From Roseiflexus sp. (GTDB lineage: Bacteria; Chloroflexota; Chloroflexia; Chloroflexales; Roseiflexaceae), in the NCBI GenBank assembly GCA_025055265.1, contig JANWXL010000571.1:1-33606 (forward strand): a stretch of DNA of 33,606 bases, written 5' to 3'. Below the pieces are notes generated by a model. The model saw only the letters and a list, made by a program, of their open reading frames with translations. It ran no database searches and was not told the DNA's origin. Below are positions 20,014-27,892 of the stretch, piece after piece. Position 1 is the stretch's first letter, and every line of letters begins with the position of its first letter. The translations under genes and the position numbers were made by a program.

Positions 20014-20298
20014 TCATCGCGCCGATTTGAGGACATCGAGGAGGCGCGCAACCTCTTCTGAGTTGACAGCTTCACCGGAGCAGAGGCAATCGCGCGCGTA
20101 GGTCTCTGCCAGGAGCGTGCTCAGACTCCCAACCGCCGCTTTGACAGCGGCAAGTTGCGTGACGATCTCCTGGCAGTCACGGCACTCCTCGATCATGCGT
20201 TGAATGCCGCGCACCTGACCTTCGATTCGCCGCAGCCGCACCAGCACATCATGGCGCAGTTCATCGCTGATCGGGCGCGCGGGCCGCGGTGCGGACAT
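20014..20298 (-). CDS. CsoR/RcnR/CstR-family transcriptional repressor
   Basis: 94 aa; VLVRLRRIEGQVRGIQRMIEECRDCQEIVTQLAAVKAAVGSLSTLLAETYARDCLC. Confidence 0.92.
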   Translation of the reverse strand: MSAPRPARPISDELRHDVLVRLRRIEGQVRGIQRMIEECRDCQEIVTQLAAVKAAVGSLSTLLAETYARDCLCSGEAVNSEEVARLLDVLKSAR

Positions 20299-20316
20299 CG
20301 CCCCCTCCCTGCGCGG

Positions 20317-20646
20317 TTATGCAGCGATTGCCGCGTCAAACGCCTCTTTCAGCATGCGTTTGGGACCGGCGCCAACGATCCGGTTGATCTCCTTGCCATT
20401 CTTGAAGAAAATCATCGTCGGAATGGCCATGATGCCAAATTTGCTCATCCAGCGCTGATGGTCGTCGGTGTTGACCTTGGCGACTTTGATCTTTCCATCG
20501 TATTCGTTCGCCAGTTCTTCGAGGATCGGCGCAATCACGCGGCAGGGACCGCACCACGGCGCCCAGAAGTCAACGACGACCGGAATGTCGGATTTCAGCA
20601 CCTGCTGCTCGAAATCGTCATCCGTCACAGTAACAGGCTTTGCCAT
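20317..20646 (-). CDS. trxA: Thioredoxin
   Basis: MAKPVTVTDDDFEQQVLKSDIPVVVDFWAPWCGPCRVIAPILEELANEYDGKIKVAKVNTDDH...IMAIPTMIFFKNGKEINRIVG; WCGPC active site. Confidence 0.96.
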   Translation of the reverse strand: MAKPVTVTDDDFEQQVLKSDIPVVVDFWAPWCGPCRVIAPILEELANEYDGKIKVAKVNTDDHQRWMSKFGIMAIPTMIFFKNGKEINRIVGAGPKRMLKEAFDAAIAA

Positions 20647-20684
20647 AATAGCGTTACACTCCCTTTGCAATGTATCAGTACGCA

Positions 20685-20703
20685 CATACCTCCCAGGGGT
20701 ATG
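20685..20703. promoter_or_regulatory. Candidate CsoR/CstR operator
   Basis: CATACCTCCCAGGGGTATG: imperfect palindrome with the ATACC..GGGGTAT shape of CsoR-family operators, located upstream of the trx-csoR pair. Confidence 0.55.
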
Positions 20704-20749
20704 CCGATACAGTATAATCTGCCTGTATCATGAAGTCAAGGAGGTCGGG

Positions 20750-21262
20750 ATGGTCATTGAGCGCATCAACTCAGCCACGTTTCACGCGGCGCGTCCCGGA
20801 TTGGTGGCGCTGTTGCAGGACGCTGTCAACAGCGGCGCCTCGCTCGGTTTTCTCCCGCCGCTCGATAAGGTGACAGCGCAGCGCTACTGGGACGCGATCT
20901 GCGACGATGTCACTGAGCGCCTGCGGGTGTTGCTGGTGGCGCGTGAAGGCGACACGATTATTGGCGCCGTTCAGCTCGAACTGGCGCAAAAACCGGGTGA
21001 GCAGCATCGCGCGCAAATGAAGAAACTTATGGTGCTGCGTTCAGCCCGACGGCGGGGCGTCGGTCGGGCGCTGCTTGCGGCGGTTGAAGAGGAAGCGCGT
21101 CGCGAGGGGCGTTCGTTGCTGGTCCTCGACGCGCGTGAGGGCGATCCTGTGGAGCTGTTGTACCAGGCATGCGGCTATACCTACGTCGGACGCATCCCGA
21201 AGTATGCCCGCAGCGCTGACGGTTCGTTGCATACGGCGGTCATCTATTATCGATTGTTATAG
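20750..21262 (+). CDS. GNAT family N-acetyltransferase
   Basis: MVIERINSATFHAARPGLVALLQDAV...IIGAVQLELAQKPGEQHRAQMKKLMVLRSARRRGVGRALLAAVEEEARREGRSLLVLDAREGDPVELLYQACGYTYVGRIPKYA; GGAGGTCGGG RBS just upstream. Confidence 0.9.
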   Translation: MVIERINSATFHAARPGLVALLQDAVNSGASLGFLPPLDKVTAQRYWDAICDDVTERLRVLLVAREGDTIIGAVQLELAQKPGEQHRAQMKKLMVLRSARRRGVGRALLAAVEEEARREGRSLLVLDAREGDPVELLYQACGYTYVGRIPKYARSADGSLHTAVIYYRLL

Positions 21263-21269
21263 CATGGCG

Positions 21270-21611
21270 TTATATTAGTGGAATGATCAATCCTATTATC
21301 CCTGCTATCAGGAGCGGCGCAGCAACATACCAGAAGCGGCGCATCAGCCGATGCTCACGAGCGCCGGCCGCCAGATACGGCTCACCGATGGCGATCCAGG
21401 TCACCACGCCGATAGTCAGGGCGATCATCGTCAGTTCATAGACCAGTCGGGTTGCATCGCCCAGACTCAGCCACACATAGTAAATCTCGAAGAAGGCGCG
21501 TAACCAGATGCCATAAATGACGACAGCCGCCAACGCCAGCACCAGCAGCCAGAGACCCCATACAGCAGCGCCGCGCTTCCACGTTTGCCCGGTCGGTTGA
21601 TGATCGATCAT
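21270..21611 (-). CDS. Small multi-TM protein of unknown function
   Basis: 113 aa with about 3 hydrophobic segments (GLWLLVLALAAVVIYGIWL; YELTMIALTIGVVTWIAI; WYVAAPLLIAGIIGLIIPLI). Confidence 0.65.
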   Translation of the reverse strand: MIDHQPTGQTWKRGAAVWGLWLLVLALAAVVIYGIWLRAFFEIYYVWLSLGDATRLVYELTMIALTIGVVTWIAIGEPYLAAGAREHRLMRRFWYVAAPLLIAGIIGLIIPLI

Positions 21612-21774
21612 CGCTCGTCTCCGCAGTTCATGGCGTTATGCCAGCTTCGTTATATCAGACGTATGCAGGTCTGCCAGTGTTTCCACAGCAATGATTCCAC
21701 AACCCCTAACCCCTAACATGTATCTCTCTCTTGTATAATCGTACCAATCCAACGTCTACGAGGACAGAGACGCT

Positions 21775-23325
21775 ATGAAGACAACACGCGAGCGCATTGA
21801 GGACCTGCGCCGGCGGCGTGAGCGTGCACGCACGACCGATCCGCAGGCTGCAGAGAAGCAGCACGCGCGCGGCAAGATGACCGCCCGCGAACGTATCGAC
21901 AAGTTGCTCGATCCGGGTTCATTCGTTGAGCTCGACGCCTTTGCTGTGCATCGTACCACCGCCTTCGGCATGGATCGGCACAAGCCGCTGGGAGACGGCG
22001 TGATCACCGGGTATGGAACGATCGACGGCCGCCATGTCTGCCTCTTCTCGCAAGATTTCACGGTGTTCGGCGGGTCGCTCGGCGAGGTGTTCGCCGAGAA
22101 GATCTGCAAGGTCATGGACCTTTCGTTGCGCATGGGAGTGCCGTGCATCGGGTTGAACGACTCCGGCGGCGCCCGCATCCAGGAAGGGGTCGTCAGTCTT
22201 GGCGGATACGCTGAGATCTTCTACCGGAATGTGATGGCTTCCGGCGTGGTGCCCCAACTATCGGTGATTGCCGGGCCATGCGCTGGCGGCGCGGTCTATT
22301 CGCCCGCCCTGACCGACTTCATCCTCATGGTCAAGGGCAGTTCGCAAATGTTTGTTACTGGTCCTGACGTGATCAAAACCGTAACCGGCGAGGATGTCGG
22401 CTTCGAGGAACTGGGCGGGGCGATGACGCACAATTCGCGCAGCGGCGTGGCGCATTTCGCCGCCGACAGCGAAGAGGAGGCCTTCGATCAGTTGCGGGCG
22501 CTCCTTTCGTACATCCCGTCGAACAATCTGGAAGATCCGCCCTACGTCCCGACCGACGACGACCCCGACCGCATGGATGAGAATCTGCAAACGATCATTC
22601 CCGACAATCCGCGCAAGCCATACGACATGCTCCAGGTAATCGAAGCGGTGATGGACGAAGGGAGTTTTCTTGAAGTGCAGCCGTTCTGGGCGCGCAACAT
22701 CATCATCGGCTTTGCGCGGCTCGACGGGCACGCGGTTGGGGTTGTCGCCAATCAACCGGCGCAACTGGCTGGCACGCTCGACATCGATTCATCGGTCAAA
22801 GCGGCGCGGTTTGTGCGGTTCTGCGACGCCTTCAATATCCCGCTGGTCACGTTTGTTGATGTGCCCGGATTTCTGCCAGGAACGCAACAGGAGTACGGCG
22901 GCATTATCCGGCATGGCGCCAAGCTGCTGTACGCCTACTGCGAAGCGACGGTGCCGAAGCTGACGGTCATCACGCGCAAAGCCTATGGCGGCGCCTACGA
23001 CGTAATGGCGAGCAAGCACATCCGCGCCGATTTCAATGTTGCCTGGCCCACTGCCGAGATTGCGGTCATGGGCGCTGATGCTGCGGTCAAGATCATCTTT
23101 CGCCGCGAACTGGCGCAGGCTGCCGATCCGGTGGCGCGCCTGGCGGAACTGGTCGAGGACTATCAGAACCGGTTCGCCAACCCCTATATCGCTGCGGAGC
23201 GCGGGTATCTCGATGATGTGATCGAGCCGCGTGAAACGCGACCGGCGCTGATCCGCGCGCTGCGCCTGGCGCGCGGCAAGCGTCAGACCCTGCCCCCGCG
23301 CAAACACGGAAATATTCCGCTATGA
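21775..23325 (+). CDS. Acyl-CoA (propionyl-CoA type) carboxylase carboxyltransferase beta subunit
   Basis: 516 aa; [109 protein letters not shown]. Confidence 0.96.
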   Translation: MKTTRERIEDLRRRRERARTTDPQAAEKQHARGKMTARERIDKLLDPGSFVELDAFAVHRTTAFGMDRHKPLGDGVITGYGTIDGRHVCLFSQDFTVFGGSLGEVFAEKICKVMDLSLRMGVPCIGLNDSGGARIQEGVVSLGGYAEIFYRNVMASGVVPQLSVIAGPCAGGAVYSPALTDFILMVKGSSQMFVTGPDVIKTVTGEDVGFEELGGAMTHNSRSGVAHFAADSEEEAFDQLRALLSYIPSNNLEDPPYVPTDDDPDRMDENLQTIIPDNPRKPYDMLQVIEAVMDEGSFLEVQPFWARNIIIGFARLDGHAVGVVANQPAQLAGTLDIDSSVKAARFVRFCDAFNIPLVTFVDVPGFLPGTQQEYGGIIRHGAKLLYAYCEATVPKLTVITRKAYGGAYDVMASKHIRADFNVAWPTAEIAVMGADAAVKIIFRRELAQAADPVARLAELVEDYQNRFANPYIAAERGYLDDVIEPRETRPALIRALRLARGKRQTLPPRKHGNIPL

Positions 23326-23347
23326 TGACGGGCGCTGATGCGCCCGG

Positions 23348-23383
23348 TTGTGCCGGGGCACGGCGCGCTGTGCCCCGGCACAA
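23348..23383. repeat. Perfect 14-bp inverted repeat (possible terminator or repeat-element stem)
   Basis: TTGTGCCGGGGCAC-GGCGCGCT-GTGCCCCGGCACAA. Confidence 0.9.
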
Positions 23384-23476
23384 GCGCAGCAATCTCCCCG
23401 CACCCTGGGAGATCGCTTCAGCCACGCTCTCCTCGCTGCAAGCGTCGCTTGCGTTCTTCGCAATGACGGCGGCTTG
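23384..23476. repeat. Interspersed-repeat-like segment, left flank of the glycine-zipper cassette
   Basis: CAATCTCCCCGCACCCTGGGAGATCGCTTC...CTTCGCAATGACGG; a related segment in opposite orientation lies at about 24403-24475. Confidence 0.5.
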
Positions 23477-23491
23477 AAGGCGGCGCCTCGA

Positions 23492-24229
23492 ATGTCCAGC
23501 TTCACGTTGACCTTTCTACGAGAAATCGACTTCGCATGGCGAATGTGGAATGGAAATAAACCAGAGGAAGCAATTCAGGGTGCGATTCAAAGCGGCATCA
23601 GTGCAGGCGGCCGAACGCTGATCAGTGGTGTCATTTCTGCTCAGGTATTACGCACGCGCATCGCTGCCGCTGGCACGGTCGCATTGCGCAGCGGAGCGCG
23701 CAAAGTCGCCTCAACGAATATCGGAAGAAGCGCTATTCACCGCATTGCCTCGGCATCGCTCGGAAAACCCGTCTACGGAGCGGCAGCGGTCAATCACGTT
23801 GCGAAACTGTTTCGCACGAATGTTATCACGTCCACGATCAGTTTAGTCGCGTTGACGGCACCTGATGTATACCACGCCGCCATCAGGCGTGATATTTCGT
23901 GGTCTCAGTTCGCGAAAAACATGGCTGTCAATGGGGCGAGCATCGTTACTGGCACTGGGGGATGGTTCGCCGGAGCAGCGGCAGGAGCAGCGATCGGGAG
24001 CGCGGTTCCGGGCATTGTCACAGCAACAGGAGGGTTTGTTGGCGGAATATGTGGAGGAGTGCTGGGCGGCTTTGCCGGAACCAGTAGCGCAAGGCGGTCC
24101 AGGGTCACGATGCCGGATCCTGAACGGGTCCTGAACCATGTCACCCGCATCACTGAAGCGTGCACGATCCGGGATGATGGCATCGCTCAAGGAGTGGCGT
24201 CTCGATGTGAGGAGGACGAAGATGCTTGA
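23492..24229 (+). CDS. Uncharacterised glycine-zipper-rich membrane-active protein
   Basis: Start MSSFTLTFLREIDFAWRMWNGNKPEEAIQGAIQSGISAGGRTLISG; C-terminal half GTGGWFAGAAAGAAIGSAVPGIVTATGGFVGGICGGVLGGFAG. Confidence 0.75.
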   Translation: MSSFTLTFLREIDFAWRMWNGNKPEEAIQGAIQSGISAGGRTLISGVISAQVLRTRIAAAGTVALRSGARKVASTNIGRSAIHRIASASLGKPVYGAAAVNHVAKLFRTNVITSTISLVALTAPDVYHAAIRRDISWSQFAKNMAVNGASIVTGTGGWFAGAAAGAAIGSAVPGIVTATGGFVGGICGGVLGGFAGTSSARRSRVTMPDPERVLNHVTRITEACTIRDDGIAQGVASRCEEDEDA

Positions 24230-24380
24230 TGAGATCGCACGAAAACTGGCTTCTCTAGGAACAGTCGGTACGATGTTTGTTGTCGCAGCGTCGATTGCCA
24301 GCGGCATGGGTTTGACCGGCGCTGCAGTGATAACCACGGCTGATCTGAAATGGGCTATCAAGCGCCAGTTAGGTTGTTAG
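24222..24380 (+). CDS. 52-aa hydrophobic protein overlapping the end of the glycine-zipper gene
   Basis: MLDEIARKLASLGTVGTMFVVAASIASGMGLTGAAVITTADLKWAIKRQLGC; strong AGGAGGA RBS 12 nt upstream; overlaps the preceding stop by 8 nt. Confidence 0.65.
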   Translation: MLDEIARKLASLGTVGTMFVVAASIASGMGLTGAAVITTADLKWAIKRQLGC

Positions 24381-24402
24381 ATTCTGTCGGAAAATCAAGC
24401 GT

Positions 24403-24475
24403 CGCCGTCATTGCGAGTCCCGCCAGCGCCGAAGCAATCTTCTGTCGCGTCAGGCAGGTTGCTTCGCTGGCCTAG
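24403..24475. repeat. Interspersed-repeat-like segment, right flank, inverted relative to 23384-23476
   Basis: CGCCGTCATTGCGAGTCCCGCCAGCGCCGAAGCAATCTTC...GCAGGTTGCTTCGC. Confidence 0.5.
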
Positions 24476-24550
24476 AGGGCGCTGCAGGCTGATGAACAAT
24501 AAGAGTAGTTCGGTAGTGCCGGGACGCTGCGGGTTGAGACCCTGCTGAGG

Positions 24551-24720
24551 TCGTGCAAGCCCCGCAGGGGCTTCAATGTCCTGAGCAAGGGCTTTAGCCC
24601 GCAGCCTGAAGCGCACGCGACCGGGCAGCGCAGGTTTACCGGATTTAAATCTTCATTAGCCCTGGCTGAGATCGTGCAGGCTCTGCATGGGCTTCAATGT
24701 CCTGAGCAAGGGCTTATGGA
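24551..24720. repeat. Two diverged copies of RTCGTGCARGC..GCAKGGGCTTCAATGTCCTGAGCAAGGGCTT
   Basis: Copies at about 24551-24597 and 24671-24716. Confidence 0.8.
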
Positions 24721-24864
24721 GTTTGAGAGAATAATCCGGTATCGCCCAGTCTAGCCCGCGCAGGCGGGCTTCGCAACCGTAGCCCGCAGCTTTTGGAGTT
24801 TGAGAAAATAATCCGGTATCGCCCAGTCTAGCCCGCGCAGGCGGGCTTCGCAACTGTAGCCCGC
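24717..24864. repeat. 71-bp near-identical direct repeat, period 77 bp, with internal hairpin
   Basis: TGGAGTTTGAGARAATAATCCGGTATCGCCCAGTCTAGCCCGCGCAGGCGGGCTTCGCAACYGTAGCCCGC at 24717-24787 and 24794-24864; only two differences seen. Confidence 0.93.
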
Positions 24865-25101
24865 GACTTCAGGCGCCGGGCGGATGGGCGGATAGCGGAA
24901 TATTTATTCAAAAACCATCAGCCGCTCTCGATGTTCATCAACCGCCAGGCAGATCTACAAGTCTGATTTCCGACTCGCAACCACACCCTCCACCAGATTC
25001 CCTATTGCTTCCGGTTACGGAGTCGTGCTAAGATGAGAGGCGTGACTGAGACGCTGCGCAGCAGATTGTGGCAGGCGCACACCGCGGAGTGGTGGAGAAC
25101 T

Positions 25102-25566
25102 ATGGCGAACGTGAGTCACGACGCAGATCCAGTAGAACGCGTCGTTGAGTTGCATTTGCCCAGCCGGCTTGGCTACGAAAAAGTCGCAATGGATGCGGCT
25201 GCCTCGGTTGCGCGGCGGATGGGGTTCAGTGCGGATCGGGTCGATGCGCTGCGCACTGCTCTGGCTGAAGCGGTGACCAATGCCATCGAGCACGGGAATG
25301 CCCACAACGCAGATACGCGCGTTCTGGTGATCCTGACGGTGCGACCATCGGAGCTCGTCGTCAGCGTTGCCGACCAGGGTTTCAAGCCGATTGACAAGGC
25401 GCAGATCGCGCCCGCGCCCAGCATCGAAGATTCGTTTTCCCGCGCCGATAAAGGCGGTTGGGGCATCTGGCTGATACGCGAGCTGATGGACGAGGTGGAG
25501 TTCACCACGGCGCCAACCGGCGGCAATCAGGTGCGGATGGTCATTCATCTGGAGAAGCAGTCGTAA
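25102..25566 (+). CDS. RsbW-like anti-sigma regulatory factor (HATPase_c_2)
   Basis: MANVSHDADPVERVVELHLPSRLGYEKVAMDAAASVARRMGF...ALRTALAEAVTNAIEHGNAHNADTRV...VADQGFKP...KGGWGIWLIRELMDEVEF. Confidence 0.88.
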   Translation: MANVSHDADPVERVVELHLPSRLGYEKVAMDAAASVARRMGFSADRVDALRTALAEAVTNAIEHGNAHNADTRVLVILTVRPSELVVSVADQGFKPIDKAQIAPAPSIEDSFSRADKGGWGIWLIRELMDEVEFTTAPTGGNQVRMVIHLEKQS

Positions 25567-25569
25567 CGT

Positions 25570-26013
25570 ATGCACAAAGTATCTCCTCCCCTCTCGATCA
25601 AGCTGTCGATCCCCAGCGAATTTGGCTATGAACGGGTGGTTCGTGAGGCTGTGGCTTCATTTGCGCGGCGTGTTGGCGTTGCCAGCGAGCGCGTCGAGGA
25701 TTTGAAAACCGCCGTCAGTGAAGCATGTCTCAACGCGATCGAGCACGGGAATGCGCAGATGCCCGGGACGCGCGTTGATGTGAATTGTGTCTGGGAGAAC
25801 GATGTCCTGATGGTCAGAGTGCTCGACCATGGCTTAAGGCGGTATGCTGGCCACGTGGCACCCTGTATTGCCTGCAAGGTTCATGGCGAGGCGCCGCCGC
25901 GCGGCATGGGATTGTATCTGATCGCGCAGTTGGTCGATACGTGCGGTTTCGAGTCGTCGCCCGATGGTGGCAATGTTTTGTATATGTCGATGCACACTCG
26001 CGCGATGGCTTGA
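25570..26013 (+). CDS. Second RsbW-like anti-sigma regulatory factor (HATPase_c_2)
   Basis: 147 aa; LKTAVSEACLNAIEHGNAQMPGTRVDV, VLDHGLRRY, RGMGLYLIAQLVDTCGFESS; paralogous to 25102-25566. Confidence 0.88.
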   Translation: MHKVSPPLSIKLSIPSEFGYERVVREAVASFARRVGVASERVEDLKTAVSEACLNAIEHGNAQMPGTRVDVNCVWENDVLMVRVLDHGLRRYAGHVAPCIACKVHGEAPPRGMGLYLIAQLVDTCGFESSPDGGNVLYMSMHTRAMA

Positions 26014-26089
26014 TGAGCACACTTGAGCGCCGGGCGGAGGCGTTCCTGGAGACCGGCGGCGTTGCAGGATTGTGGTGAGGAGCACCGGT

Positions 26090-26452
26090 ATGCTGGACGA
26101 TGATCTAAGTGTGCATATCCGAGAGCGCGAAGGGGTGGCGATTATCGATCTGATTGGCGACGTGACGACGTTTGCCGAAGAAAAGATTACCGGCGCCTAC
26201 AATGAAGTCTCGCGCAGAGGCGCACGGAATATTCTGCTGAATTTTCGTCAGAACGACTATATCAAGAGTGCTGGCATCGCTATCCTGATCGGAGTCGTCA
26301 CCGAAGTCAACCGGCGGAATCAACGCCTGGCGGTTAGCGGTTTATCGCAACACTTCCAGAAGATCTTTCGCATGGTCGGCCTGGCGCAGTATATCGACAT
26401 TTATCAGGACGAAGACGAGGCCATTCGCGGGCTGACCGCCGCGATGACCTGA
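26090..26452 (+). CDS. STAS-domain anti-sigma factor antagonist (RsbV-like)
   Basis: MLDDDLSVHIREREGVAIIDLIGDVTTFAEEKITGAYNEVSRRGARNILLNFRQNDYIKSAGIAILIGVVTEVNRRNQRLAVSGLSQHFQKIFRMVGL. Confidence 0.9.
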   Translation: MLDDDLSVHIREREGVAIIDLIGDVTTFAEEKITGAYNEVSRRGARNILLNFRQNDYIKSAGIAILIGVVTEVNRRNQRLAVSGLSQHFQKIFRMVGLAQYIDIYQDEDEAIRGLTAAMT

Positions 26453-26468
26453 CTCGCTGCGGTGTGAG

Positions 26469-26828
26469 ATGATGGACGGGCTGGTCTTATTTGTCTTCTT
26501 TGCGGCTTTTCTGCTTATCGCGGCATATTTGTTGTGGCGCTACTGGGGGGCGCTGACAACAGTTTCGCCGGAAGAAGAACGTTTTGAGCGGCGCGTTGCC
26601 GCATTGAACGAACGTCAGGCGCACCGCTATAGCGACGAGGAGCTGGCAACGCCGGTCACCGAAGAGGATGCCTGGCGCGTGATGGTTGAGCGTGGACGTC
26701 GTGTGACGCGCCGTGATCGTTCAACGGGGGATCTGATGCGTCGTCGCGCCAGTAAAAGTCTGACCGATCGCTCATCCCGGCTGTTGCCCGGCCGCCGTGC
26801 TGCGTCGCCGCGTTCTGATGACGAGTGA
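26469..26828 (+). CDS. Single-pass membrane protein of unknown function
   Basis: 119 aa; MDGLVLFVFFAAFLLIAAYLLWRYWG followed by a charged, Arg-rich cytoplasmic-type tail. Confidence 0.65.
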   Translation: MMDGLVLFVFFAAFLLIAAYLLWRYWGALTTVSPEEERFERRVAALNERQAHRYSDEELATPVTEEDAWRVMVERGRRVTRRDRSTGDLMRRRASKSLTDRSSRLLPGRRAASPRSDDE

Positions 26829-26946
26829 GCGGTTAAGGGTTAGGGGTTAAGGGCTGCGCCTGACGCGATCTGTGACCCAGTTCTGTTGCCAGAAGCCCCA
26901 TTGCATCTCCTGACTGTCTGCGCTGTTACCCGGCAACCGCATCCGG

Positions 26947-27189
26947 CTACGCGCTATGAAGCAATGGCGTGATGATCGCCAGCGCCATATTGCCAGCGTC
27001 GATCGCGCCGGGTGAACGCCCCTGGTCCACCACGTCGCCGACTGACAACGCACCGATTGCCTGGGGGTCTGCCAGTCCTTCCAGGATGCGCCGCAGTTGC
27101 CTGGGTTCGCCTCCCGGACTCACCGGACGTTGTCGCCAGTAGACGAACGCAAACCGCGCTCGTTGTCCAGTCGGAGCGGTCGTTGCGGT
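26947..27189 (-). pseudogene. Orphan ORF fragment with no usable start codon
   Basis: Minus-strand open frame TATTAPTGQRARFAFVYWRQRPVSPGGEPRQLRRILEGLADPQAIGALSVGDVVDQGRSPGAIDAGNMALAIITPLLHSA*, with a stop immediately upstream and no early ATG. Confidence 0.4.
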
Positions 27190-27280
27190 CTACATCCTGC
27201 CATCAAGGGAAAGCAAGCGCCCTGCTCGTTGAATGCTGGTTGCGCAAAAGCGAACGTTATTGTCCTCTCCGAATCCCGCG

Positions 27281-27832
27281 TCATCGCGATCCGGGCATGA
27301 TACGCTCCAGGTAGGTCAGCGCCGCCTCGGGGTCGGCTTTCACGGCGTACAGCCGACGGTACCGCTCGTGGGCGAAGTTTTGTGCGAAGATGTACTCGAA
27401 TTGCGTCAGGAGCGGATCGAAATAGCCGCCAACGTTGACGATGACGATCGGTTTATTGTGATAGCCAAGCATGCGGAGCGTCATAATCTCCAGCAATTCT
27501 TCGAGCGTGCCGAAGCCGCCTGGCAGCGCGACAAACGCATCGGCGCGATCGTCCATGATTTGCTTGCGTTCGCGCAGGGTTCCGGTGACGATCAGTTCGT
27601 CCGCTTCCTGGTATCCGACTTCGCGTTCGAGCAGCGTCTGCGGGATAACGCCGACGACCCGACCGCCAGCGGCGTGCACCGCCCGCGCCACAGCGCCCAT
27701 CAACCCGATGCTCCCCCCGCCGTAGACCAGCGTCCATCCGCGCCGCGCCATCCCTTCACCGAAGGTTTGGGCCGCTTCCAGGTAGAGTGCCGGTACATGA
27801 TCGCTTGAGGCGCAGTAGACGCATACGTGCAT
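27281..27832 (-). CDS. LOG/TIGR00730 family Rossmann-fold protein (putative nucleotide 5'-monophosphate phosphoribohydrolase)
   Basis: MHVCVYCASSDHVPALYLEAAQTFGEGMARRGWTLVYGGGSIGLMGAVARAV...LPGGFGTLEELLEIMTLRMLGYHNKPIVIVNVGGYFDPLL. Confidence 0.94.
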   Translation of the reverse strand: MHVCVYCASSDHVPALYLEAAQTFGEGMARRGWTLVYGGGSIGLMGAVARAVHAAGGRVVGVIPQTLLEREVGYQEADELIVTGTLRERKQIMDDRADAFVALPGGFGTLEELLEIMTLRMLGYHNKPIVIVNVGGYFDPLLTQFEYIFAQNFAHERYRRLYAVKADPEAALTYLERIMPGSR

Positions 27833-27892
27833 CGTTCATCTCCTTCATCTATGTGCCAGATATCCGCCATCTACTTCCCGGCGCCTGACTGG

